64,000 nt of DNA from contig NZ_CP087968.1 of the NCBI RefSeq assembly GCF_024703895.1, positions 3,224,001 through 3,288,000 of the forward strand, read 5' to 3'. Shown here one piece after another: positions 29,468 to 39,412 of the stretch. The notes beneath the pieces were generated by a model. That model searched no databases. It was given only the letters and a program-made list of their open reading frames with translations, and was not told the DNA's origin. The translations under genes were made by a program, and so were the position numbers. Positions within the stretch are counted from its first letter, which is position 1. The number at the start of each line of letters is the position of its first letter. This DNA is from Nocardioides sp. B-3. Lineage in GTDB: Bacteria; Actinomycetota; Actinomycetes; Propionibacteriales; Nocardioidaceae.

Positions 29468-30737
29468 ATGGATGCATTTGAAGCAGAGACACTGGCGAAC
29501 TATGAAGCCGAGGCGAGTCGTCGGGAGTTCGCTGCACTGATCGCCGGCAGCGTCGGGACCCTCATTGTTGGCGTCACGGGCGCATTGGCCCCGGCCTCTG
29601 GTTCATGGGGACGGTGCGCAACCCCGGCGAGCCTCAGTTCTCAGAACTCGTTGCGAGTGCGGTCGAGTCGATTCGATTGCCCGCTGGAGTTGACGCCGTG
29701 ACCGTTTCCCTATCCCCGGCGGGAATCGTGCTAACGCTCGTGTTGGCGGTTTCAGTCGCGGAGTCGAAAGCGAGTGGGTCGTCGCCTGCGGCTTTCACGC
29801 GTGCGGTGTGGCTGGCCAGAATGGCCTTCTTCCTTGCGCTGGGGGTGTGCGCAGCACAGGTCTGGCTGTGTGCGGCATCGGTAGGAACGAGCTTGGGTCT
29901 TGGAGGGAGTGCGTGGGACGGGGCGGCGGCTAGCGCATTATCTGTGATGGTCACGTGCACCTTGGCACCGCTGACCGTGACCCGCCACGACTTAATGCTC
30001 AGTCGAGAGACGGAGAGTCGGCGCCACTCTCAATTGGTAAAACTCTCCGGGGACGCCAGCGGGTCGCCCTCGCCGCTTTGTGTGTTCCCGTGGAAAGCCA
30101 CGCTCGTGATTGTCGCCCTGATGCTGATAGCCCGAACGCTCGCTACTGAGGTCTTGTCCTCGGCTCCGGCGCGGGCCGATATTGCGCTCGTCACGCTGGC
30201 CGGAAGCATCGGGACTCCTTGGCTGGTTCTTCGGGGCGGATGGTCGTTGGCGGCGTCGCCGGTCCTGCGCACCTCCCGCGGTACCGGGGGCCTCTGGGTC
30301 GATCGAGTGGTCGGCCTCGTCATGGGCGGGATCATCAGCGTCGGCGGGGCTGCAGCAGTGGCGTTTGGCTTGGGTCGAACCGATCTGGAGACGCTCATCA
30401 TCTTCCCGGTGCTTCTCGTCCTTGACGCTTTCGCGTGCGGAGTCGTCTGGCGTTTGCCCCGCATGCGGACTCACCTCGACGCCGTGTCGAACGCAATCGT
30501 GTGGGCAGCAAGGAGAAGGGCTGAGAGGAGGCTGCTCACCTTGAACCTTCGCGTGCGCGCCTCGGGGCGAAGAGGAGTTCAGGACTGCGTACGTGAGGTC
30601 AGGACGATCGCGCGGTTACTCAGCGCCAGCACGTGTGGGAGGCCGAGCGCGGCGAGATGGACGGAAACCCACCGGGGCGGGCCCAAAGCGTTGCGCAGGT
30701 GTTCGAAAACAAGTACGATGGATGTCGCAGATCGTAA
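29468..30737 (+). CDS. multi-pass membrane protein of unknown family in lower-GC DNA
   Basis: About 420 residues: short acidic cytosolic start (MDAFEAETLANYEAEASRRE), about eight hydrophobic helices up to base 30470 and a hydrophilic C-terminal tail with TQRQHVWEAERGEMDG and FENKYDG. Codon use is less GC-biased than in neighbours (many A/T third positions), suggesting transfer. Frame breaks near 29600, 30560 and 30603. It sits between a GNAT gene and a DUF222-HNH gene. I do not recognise the family. Confidence 0.55.
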
Positions 30738-30901
30738 CTGGCACCCGACCCCGGAGAAGGGCTCGGAGACACGCAGAGAACCGGATGTGCCCCGGACGCC
30801 ACTTGGCTCACGCGTGTCGGAATTGGCGCAGCCCGACGATGCCTCGGGGAACCCACCGCAATGCGGTGGTGAACATCCCCAACGCGATCGGAGCCCCGCC
30901 C

Positions 30902-32139
30902 ATGACGACCGGACACCTCGTCCGGGACTGCGAGCAGGCCATCGCCGCCGCGCTGGACAAGGTGGCTGCGGTCGAGCTCCTCTACCTCACGTCCACCGAG
31001 AAGGCCTCGTCCCTGCTGGCTCTGGACCGGCTCGAGTCCCGGGTCGCGGCCGCCAAGCTGCGGGTGCTGGCAGTCGCCGACGACGTGGCAGCAGAGTCGG
31101 GTGCCCGCGACATCGGGGCTCGGTTCCAGCAGGCCGCGCGGGCGGATCGGGGTCCGGGCCCGTCGGGCCATGCAGCTGGGCAGGTCGCTCGATCGACGGT
31201 GGCTGGTCCCGGCCGAGGCGTACGCCGACGGGCGAGCGTCCTCAGCCCAGACCGAGGTCATCGCTGGGGCTCTGGATGCGTTGCCCGACGACGTGTGCGC
31301 GGACATCGTTGCGAAGGCCGAGCGGGTGCTGGTCGAGCACGCGGCGACGTACGCGCCTCGCGATCTGCGCAAGCTCGGCCGACGGATCCTCGACGTGATC
31401 GCACCGGAGGTCGGCGAGGAGCACGAGCGCAAGCAGCTCGAGGACGAGGAGCGGCACGCCCGGGCGAAGACCAGCCTGACCACGCAGTCGCACGGCGACG
31501 GCACCGGCACGGCCAAGATCCGCCTTCCCGATGCGATCCTCGACCGGCTCATGACCTATCTCCATGCCCGGACCAACCCGCGCCGGTCCGACGAGACACC
31601 CGGCCGGACCGACGCGATGAGCGAGCTGCCCCATTCGACCCGGCTGGGCCACGCGTTCTGCAGAGCTGCTCGAACACCTCGATCCGGCCAAGCTCCCCGT
31701 CCATGGCGGTACGGCCACCACCGTCATGGTCACGATCCCTCTCGACAAGCTGCTCGCCGGCATCGGTGTCGCGACGACTGGCACCGACGGCCGCATCACT
31801 GCGTCCGAGGCGCGTCGTCTGGCCTGCACCGGCAACATCGTTCCCGTCGTCCTCGGTGGCAAGTCCGAGGTCCTCGACGTCGGCGGGGCGCAGCGACTCT
31901 TCACCGCAGCCCAGCGCCGGGCCCTCGCCGTGCGCGACAAGAGATGCCGGGCCCGGGGATGCGACATGCCCGCCGCCCGGTCCGAGGCCCACCACCTGCA
32001 CGCGTGGTCCCAAGGCGGGAAGACTGATCTGACCAACGCGATCCTCCTCTGCAGCCACCATCACCACCGCGCGCACGACGATCGCTATCTGCACGACCGC
32101 CTGCCGAGCGGTGACCTTCGATTCCATCGGCGGACGTAG
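30902..32139 (+). CDS. DUF222 / HNH endonuclease-domain protein
   Basis: About 412 residues. Helical DUF222 region (AAALDKVAAVELLYLTSTEKASSLLALDRLE ... RSLDRRWLVPAEAYADGRASSAQ) and a C-terminal HNH nuclease motif CRARGCDMPAARSEAHHLHAWSQGGKTDLTNAILLCSHHHHRAHD. Such genes are multicopy in Nocardioides and are often intein/13E12-repeat-like, associated with mobile DNA. Frame breaks near 31143 and 31668. Confidence 0.88.
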
Positions 32140-32164
32140 GCCGAACCAGCTCTATCGTCACTCA

Positions 32165-32242
32165 ATGACGAAGCCGTCGTCCTACGTCCTGTGCGCGACC
32201 TCGCGAACCGGAAGCACGTTGCTATGCAGCCTGCTGACATAG
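32165..32242 (+). pseudogene. N-terminal remnant of Stf0-type sulfotransferase
   Basis: ATG opens MTKPSSYVLCATSRTGSTLLCSLLT and then meets TAG. YVLCATxRTGSTLL is the PAPS-binding start of Stf0/trehalose-2-sulfotransferase proteins (about 250 residues). The following 130 bases do not continue the family and run into the next promoter, so this is a decayed fragment, not a sequencing-error case. Confidence 0.6.
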
Positions 32243-32361
32243 ACAGGCGTCACGGAGTGGGAAGCACAGTCGCGGCATCGGAGGCAGGGATACGAGATCA
32301 ACGCCGCCCGGAGTGGTCGCGCTCCGCTCAGCGCTTGAGGCAGAGCGGACCTGACTCCGGT

Positions 32362-32367
32362 TACCGT
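32362..32367 (+). promoter_or_regulatory. -10 element, leaderless promoter of VOC gene
   Basis: TACCGT followed by 7 bases and ATG 32375. Confidence 0.5.
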
Positions 32368-32374
32368 GACCGCC

Positions 32375-32743
32375 ATGGTGTCGTTCATCAAGTCTGTGAC
32401 CTTCGACTGCCATGAGCCACTGCGCGTTGCTGAGTTCTGGGCTAAGGCACTCGGGTCCGACGTCGACGAGGACAGCACCCCCGACCGTGCCCGGGTCGAG
32501 CCGGCGGGATGGGGAGGTCCGAGTCTCTGGTTCGTTCGGGTTCCCGAGGGGAAGGCCGCGAAGAACCGCCAGCACTTCGATCTGCGTCCCATGGCGGATG
32601 CCGGTGACGAGGTACGGCGCCCGGTCGGCCTCGGTGCTCGGGTCCTGCGCGACTACGTCGACCCGGTGGTGCTGGCAGATCCCGAGGGCAACGAGTTCTG
32701 CGTCGAGCACAACTCGGTGGGCGGTGTCGGCGCGCCTCGGTAG
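32375..32743 (+). CDS. VOC/glyoxalase-like domain protein
   Basis: About 122 residues, intact. VTFDCHEPLRVAEFWAKALG and VVLADPEGNEFCVE match the glyoxalase-like (Glyoxalase_6) VOC fold common in actinobacteria. The metal-binding residues are only partly evident, so enzyme activity cannot be predicted. Its TAG stop lies within a TAGCAT hexamer that may be the phoH promoter. Confidence 0.8.
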   Translation: MVSFIKSVTFDCHEPLRVAEFWAKALGSDVDEDSTPDRARVEPAGWGGPSLWFVRVPEGKAAKNRQHFDLRPMADAGDEVRRPVGLGARVLRDYVDPVVLADPEGNEFCVEHNSVGGVGAPR

Positions 32744-32796
32744 CATGGAGGCACGCTCCGCCACCGATCCGGGAAGGTCGCCCGCCCGGGGCATCC

Positions 32797-33807
32797 ATGA
32801 CTGACAGTTCAGCAGCACCCACGCACACCGTCGTGGTGCCCAACAGCATCGACATGGTCAGCGTGCTCGGCCCCGGCGATTCGCACCTCGGCATCATCGA
32901 GCGGGCCTTCGGCGCTTTGGTGCACGTGCGCGGCAACCGGATCACGCTCACCGGCCCGCCCGCCGAGATCGCGTTGGCCGAGCGGCTGCTCGACGAGATC
33001 GTCACGATCATCCGCACGGGCCGGGGTGTCAGCGAGGAGATCGTCGAGCGCATCGTCACGATGATGAAGGCCGAGACGAAGGAACGCCCGGCCGACGTCC
33101 TCTCGCTCAACATCCTCAGCAACCGTGGCCGCACGATCCGCCCGAAGACGATCAACCAGAAGCACTACGTCGACTCGATCGACAAGAACACGATCACCTT
33201 CGGCATCGGCCCGGCCGGCACCGGCAAGACCTATCTCGCGATGGCCAAGGCCGTCCGGGCCCTGCATGCCAAGCAGGTCAACCGCATCATCCTGACGCGG
33301 CCGGCGGTCGAGGCGGGGGAGCGGCTGGGCTACCTCCCCGGCACGCTCAGCGAGAAGATCGACCCCTACCTCCGCCCGCTCTACGACGCGCTCCACGACA
33401 TGGTCGACCCCGAGTCGATCCCCAAGCTGCTGGCGGCGGGCACCATAGAGGTCGCGCCCCCGGCGTTCATGCGCGGTCGCTCTCTCAACGACTCGTTCAT
33501 CATCCTCGACGAGGCACAGAACACCTCGCCCGAGCAGATGAAGATGTTCCTGACCCGACTCGGCTTCGGTTCCAAGATCGTGGTCACGGGCGACGTCACG
33601 CAGGTCGACCTGCCCAGCGGGGTCAAGTCCGGCCTGCGGGTGATCGAGGGCATCCTCGAGGGGATCGACGACATCTCGTTCAACCGCCTCACCGCCAGCG
33701 ACGTCGTCCGGCACAAGCTGGTCGGGCGGATCGTTGCGGCGTACGACGAGTTCGACGCGGCCGCGCCGCACGCCGAGCAGGGACGACCGCGGGGGACGCG
33801 TTCATGA
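32797..33807 (+). CDS. PhoH-like ATPase
   Basis: 336 residues, frame intact. Walker A GIGPAGTGKTYLAMAKAV, Walker B FIILDEAQNTSPEQMKMFLTRLG, TGDVTQVDLP. PhoH/YbeZ proteins act with YbeY in rRNA processing and RNA quality control. The stop overlaps the ybeY ATG (ATGA). Confidence 0.95.
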   Translation: MTDSSAAPTHTVVVPNSIDMVSVLGPGDSHLGIIERAFGALVHVRGNRITLTGPPAEIALAERLLDEIVTIIRTGRGVSEEIVERIVTMMKAETKERPADVLSLNILSNRGRTIRPKTINQKHYVDSIDKNTITFGIGPAGTGKTYLAMAKAVRALHAKQVNRIILTRPAVEAGERLGYLPGTLSEKIDPYLRPLYDALHDMVDPESIPKLLAAGTIEVAPPAFMRGRSLNDSFIILDEAQNTSPEQMKMFLTRLGFGSKIVVTGDVTQVDLPSGVKSGLRVIEGILEGIDDISFNRLTASDVVRHKLVGRIVAAYDEFDAAAPHAEQGRPRGTRS

Positions 33808-34271
33808 GCATCGAGATCCTCAACGAGTCGGGGACAGACCTCGACGTACGCCGACTGTCCAGCCTGTCCCGGTTCGTGATGGACAAGATGCGGGTCCACC
33901 CGCAGGCCGAGCTCTGCATCAAGGCAGTCGACGAGGACACCATCGCACTGCTGAACAAGCAGTGGATGGAGAAGGACGGCCCGACCGACGTGCTGGCCTT
34001 CCCGATGGACGAGCTGCGTCCCGGCAAGGTCACCGAGGAGCCCGAGGAGGGCGTGCTCGGCGACCTCGTGCTCTGCCCGGTCGTCGCCGAGCGCCGGGGC
34101 GTCGAGGCCGGTCACGGGCGCGACGCCGAGATCGAGCTGCTGACCGTGCACGGCATCCTCCACCTCCTCGGCTACGACCATGCCGAGCCGGAGGAGCACC
34201 GGGAGATGTTCGGGTTGCAGGACGAGCTGCTGCAGGAGTGGCGGGCACCATCCGCTGACCCGGCCCGGTGA
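33804..34271 (+). CDS. ybeY: rRNA maturation RNase YbeY
   Basis: 155 residues, intact. Zinc motif HGILHLLGYDH near residue 115 plus TDVLAFPMDE. Endoribonuclease for 16S rRNA 3' processing, coupled to phoH upstream and to the CNNM gene downstream by 4-base overlaps. Confidence 0.96.
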   Translation: MSIEILNESGTDLDVRRLSSLSRFVMDKMRVHPQAELCIKAVDEDTIALLNKQWMEKDGPTDVLAFPMDELRPGKVTEEPEEGVLGDLVLCPVVAERRGVEAGHGRDAEIELLTVHGILHLLGYDHAEPEEHREMFGLQDELLQEWRAPSADPAR

Positions 34272-35573
34272 TCGGCGATATCTGGCTGCTCCTCGTAGCA
34301 GCCTTGCTCGTCTTCCTCGCCGGACTCTTCTCCGCTGCCGACGCCGCGCTCGGCGGGTTCTCGCACGCCCGCGCCGAGGAGCTCGAGGACGACGGACGGC
34401 CCGGTTCGCGCCGGTTGGTGCGGATCCTCGACGACCCCGCGCCTACCTCAACACCGCACTGCTGCTGCGACTGCTGTGCGAGACGGCCGACGATCGTGCT
34501 GGTCGCGCTGTGGATCCACGACCTCTACAACGGTGACTTCTGGCCGGCCTACCTGACTGCCGTCGGCTCGATGCTGCTGGTCTCGTTCGTCGTGATCGGT
34601 GTCGCGCCGCGCACGCTGGGTCGCCAGCACGACGCCACCGTCGCGCTGGCCTCGGCGGCGCCGCTGTCCTTCGTCACCTCGATCCCGGGGCCACTCCCGC
34701 AGCTGCTGATCCTGCTCGGCAACGCGCTGACACCCGGCCGGGGCTTCCGTGAGGGACCGTTCTCGACGGAGGCCGAGCTGCGCGAGCTCGTCGACCCGGC
34801 CGAGGCGTCGGCGGTGATCGAGTCGGGCGAGCGCAAGATGATCCACTCCGTCTTCGAGCTGGGCGACACGACCACCCGCGAGGTGATGGTCCCGCGCACC
34901 GACGTCGTCTACATCGAGCGCCACAAGAACCTGCGCCAGACCATGTCGCTGTTCCTGCGCAGCGGCTTCTCCCGGGTGCCCGTGATCGACGACAACCTCG
35001 ACCACGTCGTCGGCATCGCCTACCTCAAGGACATCGTCCGGCGCGACTTCGAGCAGCCCGACGTCGAGTTCACCCAGCGCGTCGACGAGGTCATGCGTCC
35101 CGCCCACTGGGTGCCCGAGTCCAAGCCGGTCGACTCCCTGCTCACCGAGCTGCAGGCCCGCCGCCAGCACATCGCGGTCGTCATCGACGAATACGGCGGC
35201 ACCGCCGGCATCGTCACGATCGAGGACGTCCCTGGAGGAGATCGTCGGCGAGATCACCGATGAGTACGACGAGGAGGAGATCGAGGTGGAGTACGTCGAC
35301 GACACGACGTACCGCGTCTCCTCCCGTTTTCCCGTGGACGACTCGGACGAGGTCGTCGGGGTCGAGGTCCACGACGAGGAGGTCGACAGCGTCGGCGGCC
35401 TGATGGCCAAGCACCTCGGCCGCGTGCCGATCCCGGGATCGGTGGTCGAGTGCCACGGGCTCCGGTTCGAGGCCGAGCGGCTCACCGGGCGGCGCAACAA
35501 GATCGGCACCGTGCTGGTGAGCGTGGTGGCGGAGAACGACGAGAGCGACGAGCAGGAGAACGACGATGACTGA
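34268..35573 (+). CDS. hemolysin-family CNNM/CorC membrane protein (DUF21 + CBS)
   Basis: About 433 residues. N-terminal DUF21 transmembrane domain ([24 protein letters not shown]), CBS pair ([38 protein letters not shown] and [30 protein letters not shown]) and a CorC_HlyC transporter-associated domain. Family members move Mg or Co ions or sense them. Frame breaks near 34439-34490 and at 35232 (CCTGG). GTG overlaps the ybeY stop. Confidence 0.9.
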
Positions 35574-35899
35574 GCTGTCGGCCGAGGACCAGAAGCTGGT
35601 CACCCCGGCGCGCCACCCGGGCGCGGACCAACGCCGCCGAGGGCGCCGCGGTGCGCGACCTCGACGGTCGCACCTATGCCGGTGCCACCGTCGCCCTGCC
35701 GTCGCTGGCACTGCCCGCGCTCGAGGTCTGCGTGGCCATGGCGATCGCGTCGGGCTCGCGCGGGCTTGAGGCCGCGGTCGTGCTCAGCTCGATCGACGAG
35801 GCCCCGTCGCTGGCGGCAGCCTGGGAGTTCGCCGGCACCGGCGTTCCCGTGCACGTCGGCGATGTCCGTGGTGCGATCGAAAAGACCCAATTCACCTGA
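35566..35899 (+). CDS. cytidine-deaminase-like protein lacking zinc motifs
   Basis: About 111 residues. [43 protein letters not shown] and VAMAIASGSRGLEAAVVLSS align with the short cytidine deaminase homologues found upstream of era in actinobacteria, but neither the HAE nor the PCxxC zinc motif is present. Probably not a deaminase. Overlaps the CNNM gene by 8 bases; a frame break near 35610. Confidence 0.7.
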
Positions 35900-35929
35900 C
35901 AACCAGCCCACCTGAGCGTGCCCACGCGC

Positions 35930-35935
35930 TAGCGT
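35930..35935 (+). promoter_or_regulatory. -10 element, leaderless promoter of tmsAB
   Basis: TAGCGT followed by 6 bases (GGAGAT) and GTG 35942. Confidence 0.65.
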
Positions 35936-35941
35936 GGAGAT

Positions 35942-37313
35942 GTGCGCGCCGCGGTCGGGTGGGACTCACACCGGGAGGGCGTGGCGCGGCTCCCGGAGTC
36001 GTATGCCGCCCTGCCCCCCGGCGCGCCGGTCCGGCTGGCCAAGCCGACGACCAACCTGTTCCGCGGCCGGAGCCCGCGCGGCCCGGGCCTCGACGTGTCC
36101 GGGCTCGACGGAGTCATCTCGATCGACGACGTCGGGGGCACGGCTGACGTCCGGGGGATGTGCACCTACGAGCACCTCGTCGAGGCGACGCTCCCGCACT
36201 GGCTGATCCCGCTGGTCGTCCCGCAGCTGCGCACGATCACCCTCGGGGGCGCGGTCACCGGGCTGGGCATCGAGGCGACCAGCTTCCGCAGCGGGCTGCC
36301 GCACGAGTCGGTGCTCGAGATGGACGTGCTGACCGGCGCCGGCGAGATCGTCACGACGAGGCCGGGCGACGACCTGTTCGACGCCTTCCCCGAACTCCTA
36401 CGGCTCGCTGGGCTATGCGATCCGACTGCGGATCGAGCTCGAGCGCATTTCGCCGTACGCCGCGATCCGGCACGTGCACTTCGACGATCTCGCCGAGCTG
36501 CCGGACGCGATCTCGACGATCGCCGAGAGCCGGGAGTGGGACGGGGAGCGCGTCGATGGTGTCGATGGCGTGGTCTTCGCGCCGGACGAGGCCTACCTGA
36601 CGCTCGCCCGGTGGACCGACGAGCGCGGCCCGACCAGTGACTACGGCGGGCAGGAGGTCTACTACCGCTCGATCCAGCAGCACTCGACCGACCGCCTGAC
36701 GATGCTCGACTACCTCTGGCGCTGGGACACCGACTGGTTCTGGTGCTCGCGGGCCTTCGGTGCGCAGCACCCGGTCCTACGCCGCATCTGGCCGCGTCGC
36801 ATGAGGCGGTCCGACGTCTACATGAAGCTGGTCGCGCTCGACCGCCGGTGGGGGATCGGCGACCGGCTGGACCGGCGAGCCGGTCGCCCGCAGGGGGAGC
36901 GGGTGGTCCAGGACGTGGAGGTGCCGGTCGAGCGGTTGCCCGAGTTCCCGGCCCGGTTCGACCGGGAGATCGGCATGCGACCGGTCTGGCTGTGCCCGCT
37001 CCGACTCCGCCGGGAGGACTCCGCACGGCCGTGGCCGTCCTATCCGCTGGCGGCCGGGCAGACCTACGTCAACGTGGGCTTCTGGGGCAACGTCGCCGTC
37101 GGGCCCGACGCGCCGACATCGCCGCGCAACCGCGCCATCGAGGCGAAGGTGCACGACACGGGCGGCCACAAGTCGCTCTACTCCGAGGCGTTCTACGACC
37201 GGGACACCTTCGACGCGCTCTACGACGGCGCCAACCTGACCTCGGTGAAGAAGGGGTACGACCCCGACGACCGGCTGACCGGTCTCTACGACAAGGTGGT
37301 GTGGAACGCGTGA
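35942..37313 (+). CDS. tmsA: FAD-dependent oxidoreductase TmsA-like (10-methyl fatty acid synthesis)
   Basis: About 457 residues. FAD-binding-4 type: ISIDDVGGTADVRGMCTYEHLVEATLPH, TLGGAVTGLGIEATSFRSGLPHESV, PNSYGSLGYAIRLRIEL. With the adjacent cyclopropane-synthase-like methyltransferase it matches the tmsA/bfaA pair that reduces a 10-methylene acyl chain to 10-methyl (tuberculostearic acid). The Delta24-sterol reductase-like family is the alternative. One frame break near 36397. Stop overlaps tmsB GTG. Confidence 0.8.
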
Positions 37314-38591
37314 CGTCCCAGTTCGCCGGGATCGCCCCGGCCTTTCGGAGCATGCTGCCGCAGGATCTCGACGTGGAGGTCCGGGCCTACGACGGCAGCC
37401 GTGCCGGGCGTCCCGCAGCGGACATCGCCTTCGACATCCGCAACCAGCGCGGTCTGCGCTACATCCTCACCGCCCCCGGTGACCTCGGGGTGACGCGGGC
37501 CTACGTCAACGGTGACCTTGTCCTCGACGGTGTGCACCCCGGCAACCCCTACCCCCTGCTCAACGCGATGCGGAACCACCACCGGTTTCGCGCGCCCGGC
37601 GCCGTCGAGGTCGCGGCCCCCGGTCAAGGCCGTGGGCCTCGCCGGACTCAAGCCGCCGCCGCCGCCCGCGGTGGAGCACCTGCCGAGGTGGCGCCGCGCG
37701 GTCGAGGGGTTGCGGCACTCCCGGATGCGCGACGCCGAGGTCATCAGCCACCACTACGACGTCTCCAACCGGTTCTACGAGCTCGTCCTCGGGCCGTCGA
37801 TGACCTACACGTGTGCGGTGTTCCCGAGCCACGACGCCACGCTCGAGGAGGCGCAGGCCGAGAAGTACGACCTCGTCTGCCGCAAGCTCGACCTCCGACC
37901 CGGCATGCGCCTCCTCGACGTGGGCTGCGGCTGGGGCGGGATGGTGCGGCACGCCGCCCGGGAGTACGGCGTGTACGCGCTCGGCGTCACGCTGAGCCGC
38001 GAACAGGCCGACTGGGCCAAGCGGGCCATCGACGACGAGCGGCTCGGTGACCTCGCAGAGGTGCGGCACTCCGACTACCGCGACGTGACAGAGTCGGACT
38101 TCGACGCCATCAGCTCGATCGGGATGACCGAGCACATCGGGGTCCGCAACTACCCCGCCTACTTCTCGGACATGTTGCGCCGGCTGCGTCCCGGCGGGCG
38201 ATTCCTCAACCACTGCATCACCCGTCCGCACAACCGGCCCGAGGCGACCGGGGCGGTGATCGACCGCTACGTCTTCCCCGACGGCGAGCTCACGGGCGTG
38301 GCCCGGATCGCCAGCGACGTACAGGACGCCGGTCTCGAGGTGCAGCACGTCGAGAACCTGCGCGAGCACTACGCGCTCACCCTGCGCGGCTGGTGCGAGA
38401 ACCTCGAGGCCAACTGGGACGAGGCCGTCGAGGAGGTCGGCGTCGAGGTCGGCCGGGTGTGGGGGCTCTACATGGCCGGTTCGCGGATCGCGTTCGAGCG
38501 CAACGAGCTCAACCTCCATCACATCCTTGCCGCCGGGACGGACCCGGCCGGCGACTACCCGTTCCCCTTGCGTCCGACGTGGGGGGCGTGA
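37310..38591 (+). CDS. tmsB: SAM-dependent methyltransferase TmsB-like (cyclopropane synthase family)
   Basis: About 427 residues. N-terminal extension (DLDVEVRAYDGSRAG), then the CFA-synthase fold: ISHHYDVSNRFYELVLGPSMTYTCAVF, RLLDVGCGWGGMVRHAAREYGV, GVTLSREQADWA, GMTEHIGVRNYPAYF. Predicted to methylate C10 of oleoyl phospholipid to give a 10-methylene product. Frame break near 37617 at CCTGG. GTG overlaps the tmsA stop. Confidence 0.85.
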
Positions 38592-38596
38592 GTCGG

Positions 38597-38602
38597 TAGC
38601 CT
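38597..38602 (+). promoter_or_regulatory. -10 element, leaderless promoter of SIP-era
   Basis: TAGCCT, 6 bases (TGGCCG) before GTG 38609 and just after the tmsB stop. Confidence 0.6.
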
Positions 38603-38608
38603 TGGCCG

Positions 38609-39412
38609 GTGAGCACCCGAGCAGAGACGTTCCGGGCCGAAGTCGTCCGCCGGGAGCAGCTCTCGTCGCACTTCGTGCGCCCGGTCCTCGCAGGGCCGGG
38701 ACTCGCTGGGTTCACCTCGACCGGGATCCCCGACGAGTGGGTCGCGCTCACCATTCCGGGCCAGTTCCAGACGCGCTACTACACCGTGCGCGAGTGGGAC
38801 GGCGCCGAGCTGACCCTCGACATCGTCGTGCACGAGCACGGACTGGTCACCGAGTGGGCGTCCACCGACTGCGTCGGCCGGGAGGTCACGATCAGCGAGC
38901 CCAAGGGCTCGTTCGCGATGCCGGCCGACGCCGAGTGGCTGCTCCTCGTCGGCGACCTCACCGCCCTGCCCGCCGTCGCCCGGATCATGGAGACGGTCTC
39001 CGTGCCGGTCACGGCGTGGGTCGAGACCCCGGACGAGCCGATTCGTGCGTACGTCGATCGCCAGAAGTCTGCACAGGTCAGCTGGTCCACCCCGCCGTCC
39101 GGAGTGGAGACCGCGACCGCCGACATCGTCACCTCGATCGACTGGCCGCCCGGTTCGGGCTACTTCTGGATGGCCGGGGAGTCGTCCCAGATGCGAGCGA
39201 TCCGCAAGCACCTGATGCGGGAGCGACAGCTGCCCACCTCGGCCTACGACGTCATGGGCTACTGGCGAGGGGGTGGCCAGAAACGCCAGCCGCGAGCGGT
39301 CGATCCCGGCCCCATCTGGCGCGCGGGCAAGGCGGCAGGGAAGAGTGACGACGAGATCTGGGCCGACTACGACAGTGCACGAGACGATGCAGCACGAGAG
39401 AAGACCACATGA
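38609..39412 (+). CDS. siderophore-interacting protein family FAD/NAD(P)H reductase
   Basis: 267 residues, intact. FAD domain (RYYTVREWDGAELTLDIVVHEHG, GREVTISEPKGSF) and NAD(P)H domain (LLLVGDLTALPAVARIME, WMAGESSQMRAIRKHLM, AYDVMGYWRGG) of ViuB/SIP ferric-siderophore reductases. No siderophore genes are nearby. Its stop overlaps the era ATG, and tmsAB is directly upstream; a role as electron donor to a neighbour is only a guess. Confidence 0.88.
   Translation: MSTRAETFRAEVVRREQLSSHFVRPVLAGPGLAGFTSTGIPDEWVALTIPGQFQTRYYTVREWDGAELTLDIVVHEHGLVTEWASTDCVGREVTISEPKGSFAMPADAEWLLLVGDLTALPAVARIMETVSVPVTAWVETPDEPIRAYVDRQKSAQVSWSTPPSGVETATADIVTSIDWPPGSGYFWMAGESSQMRAIRKHLMRERQLPTSAYDVMGYWRGGGQKRQPRAVDPGPIWRAGKAAGKSDDEIWADYDSARDDAAREKTT

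Noticed and set aside
29605..31398. Single 597-residue fusion of membrane protein and HNH protein
   Set aside because: The middle of this frame (about 30560-30900) loses coding character; the real membrane protein ends at 30737 in another frame and the HNH protein starts at 30902.
38609..39412. Siderophore gene cluster
   Set aside because: Only the SIP flavoprotein is present; no siderophore synthetase or receptor genes nearby.
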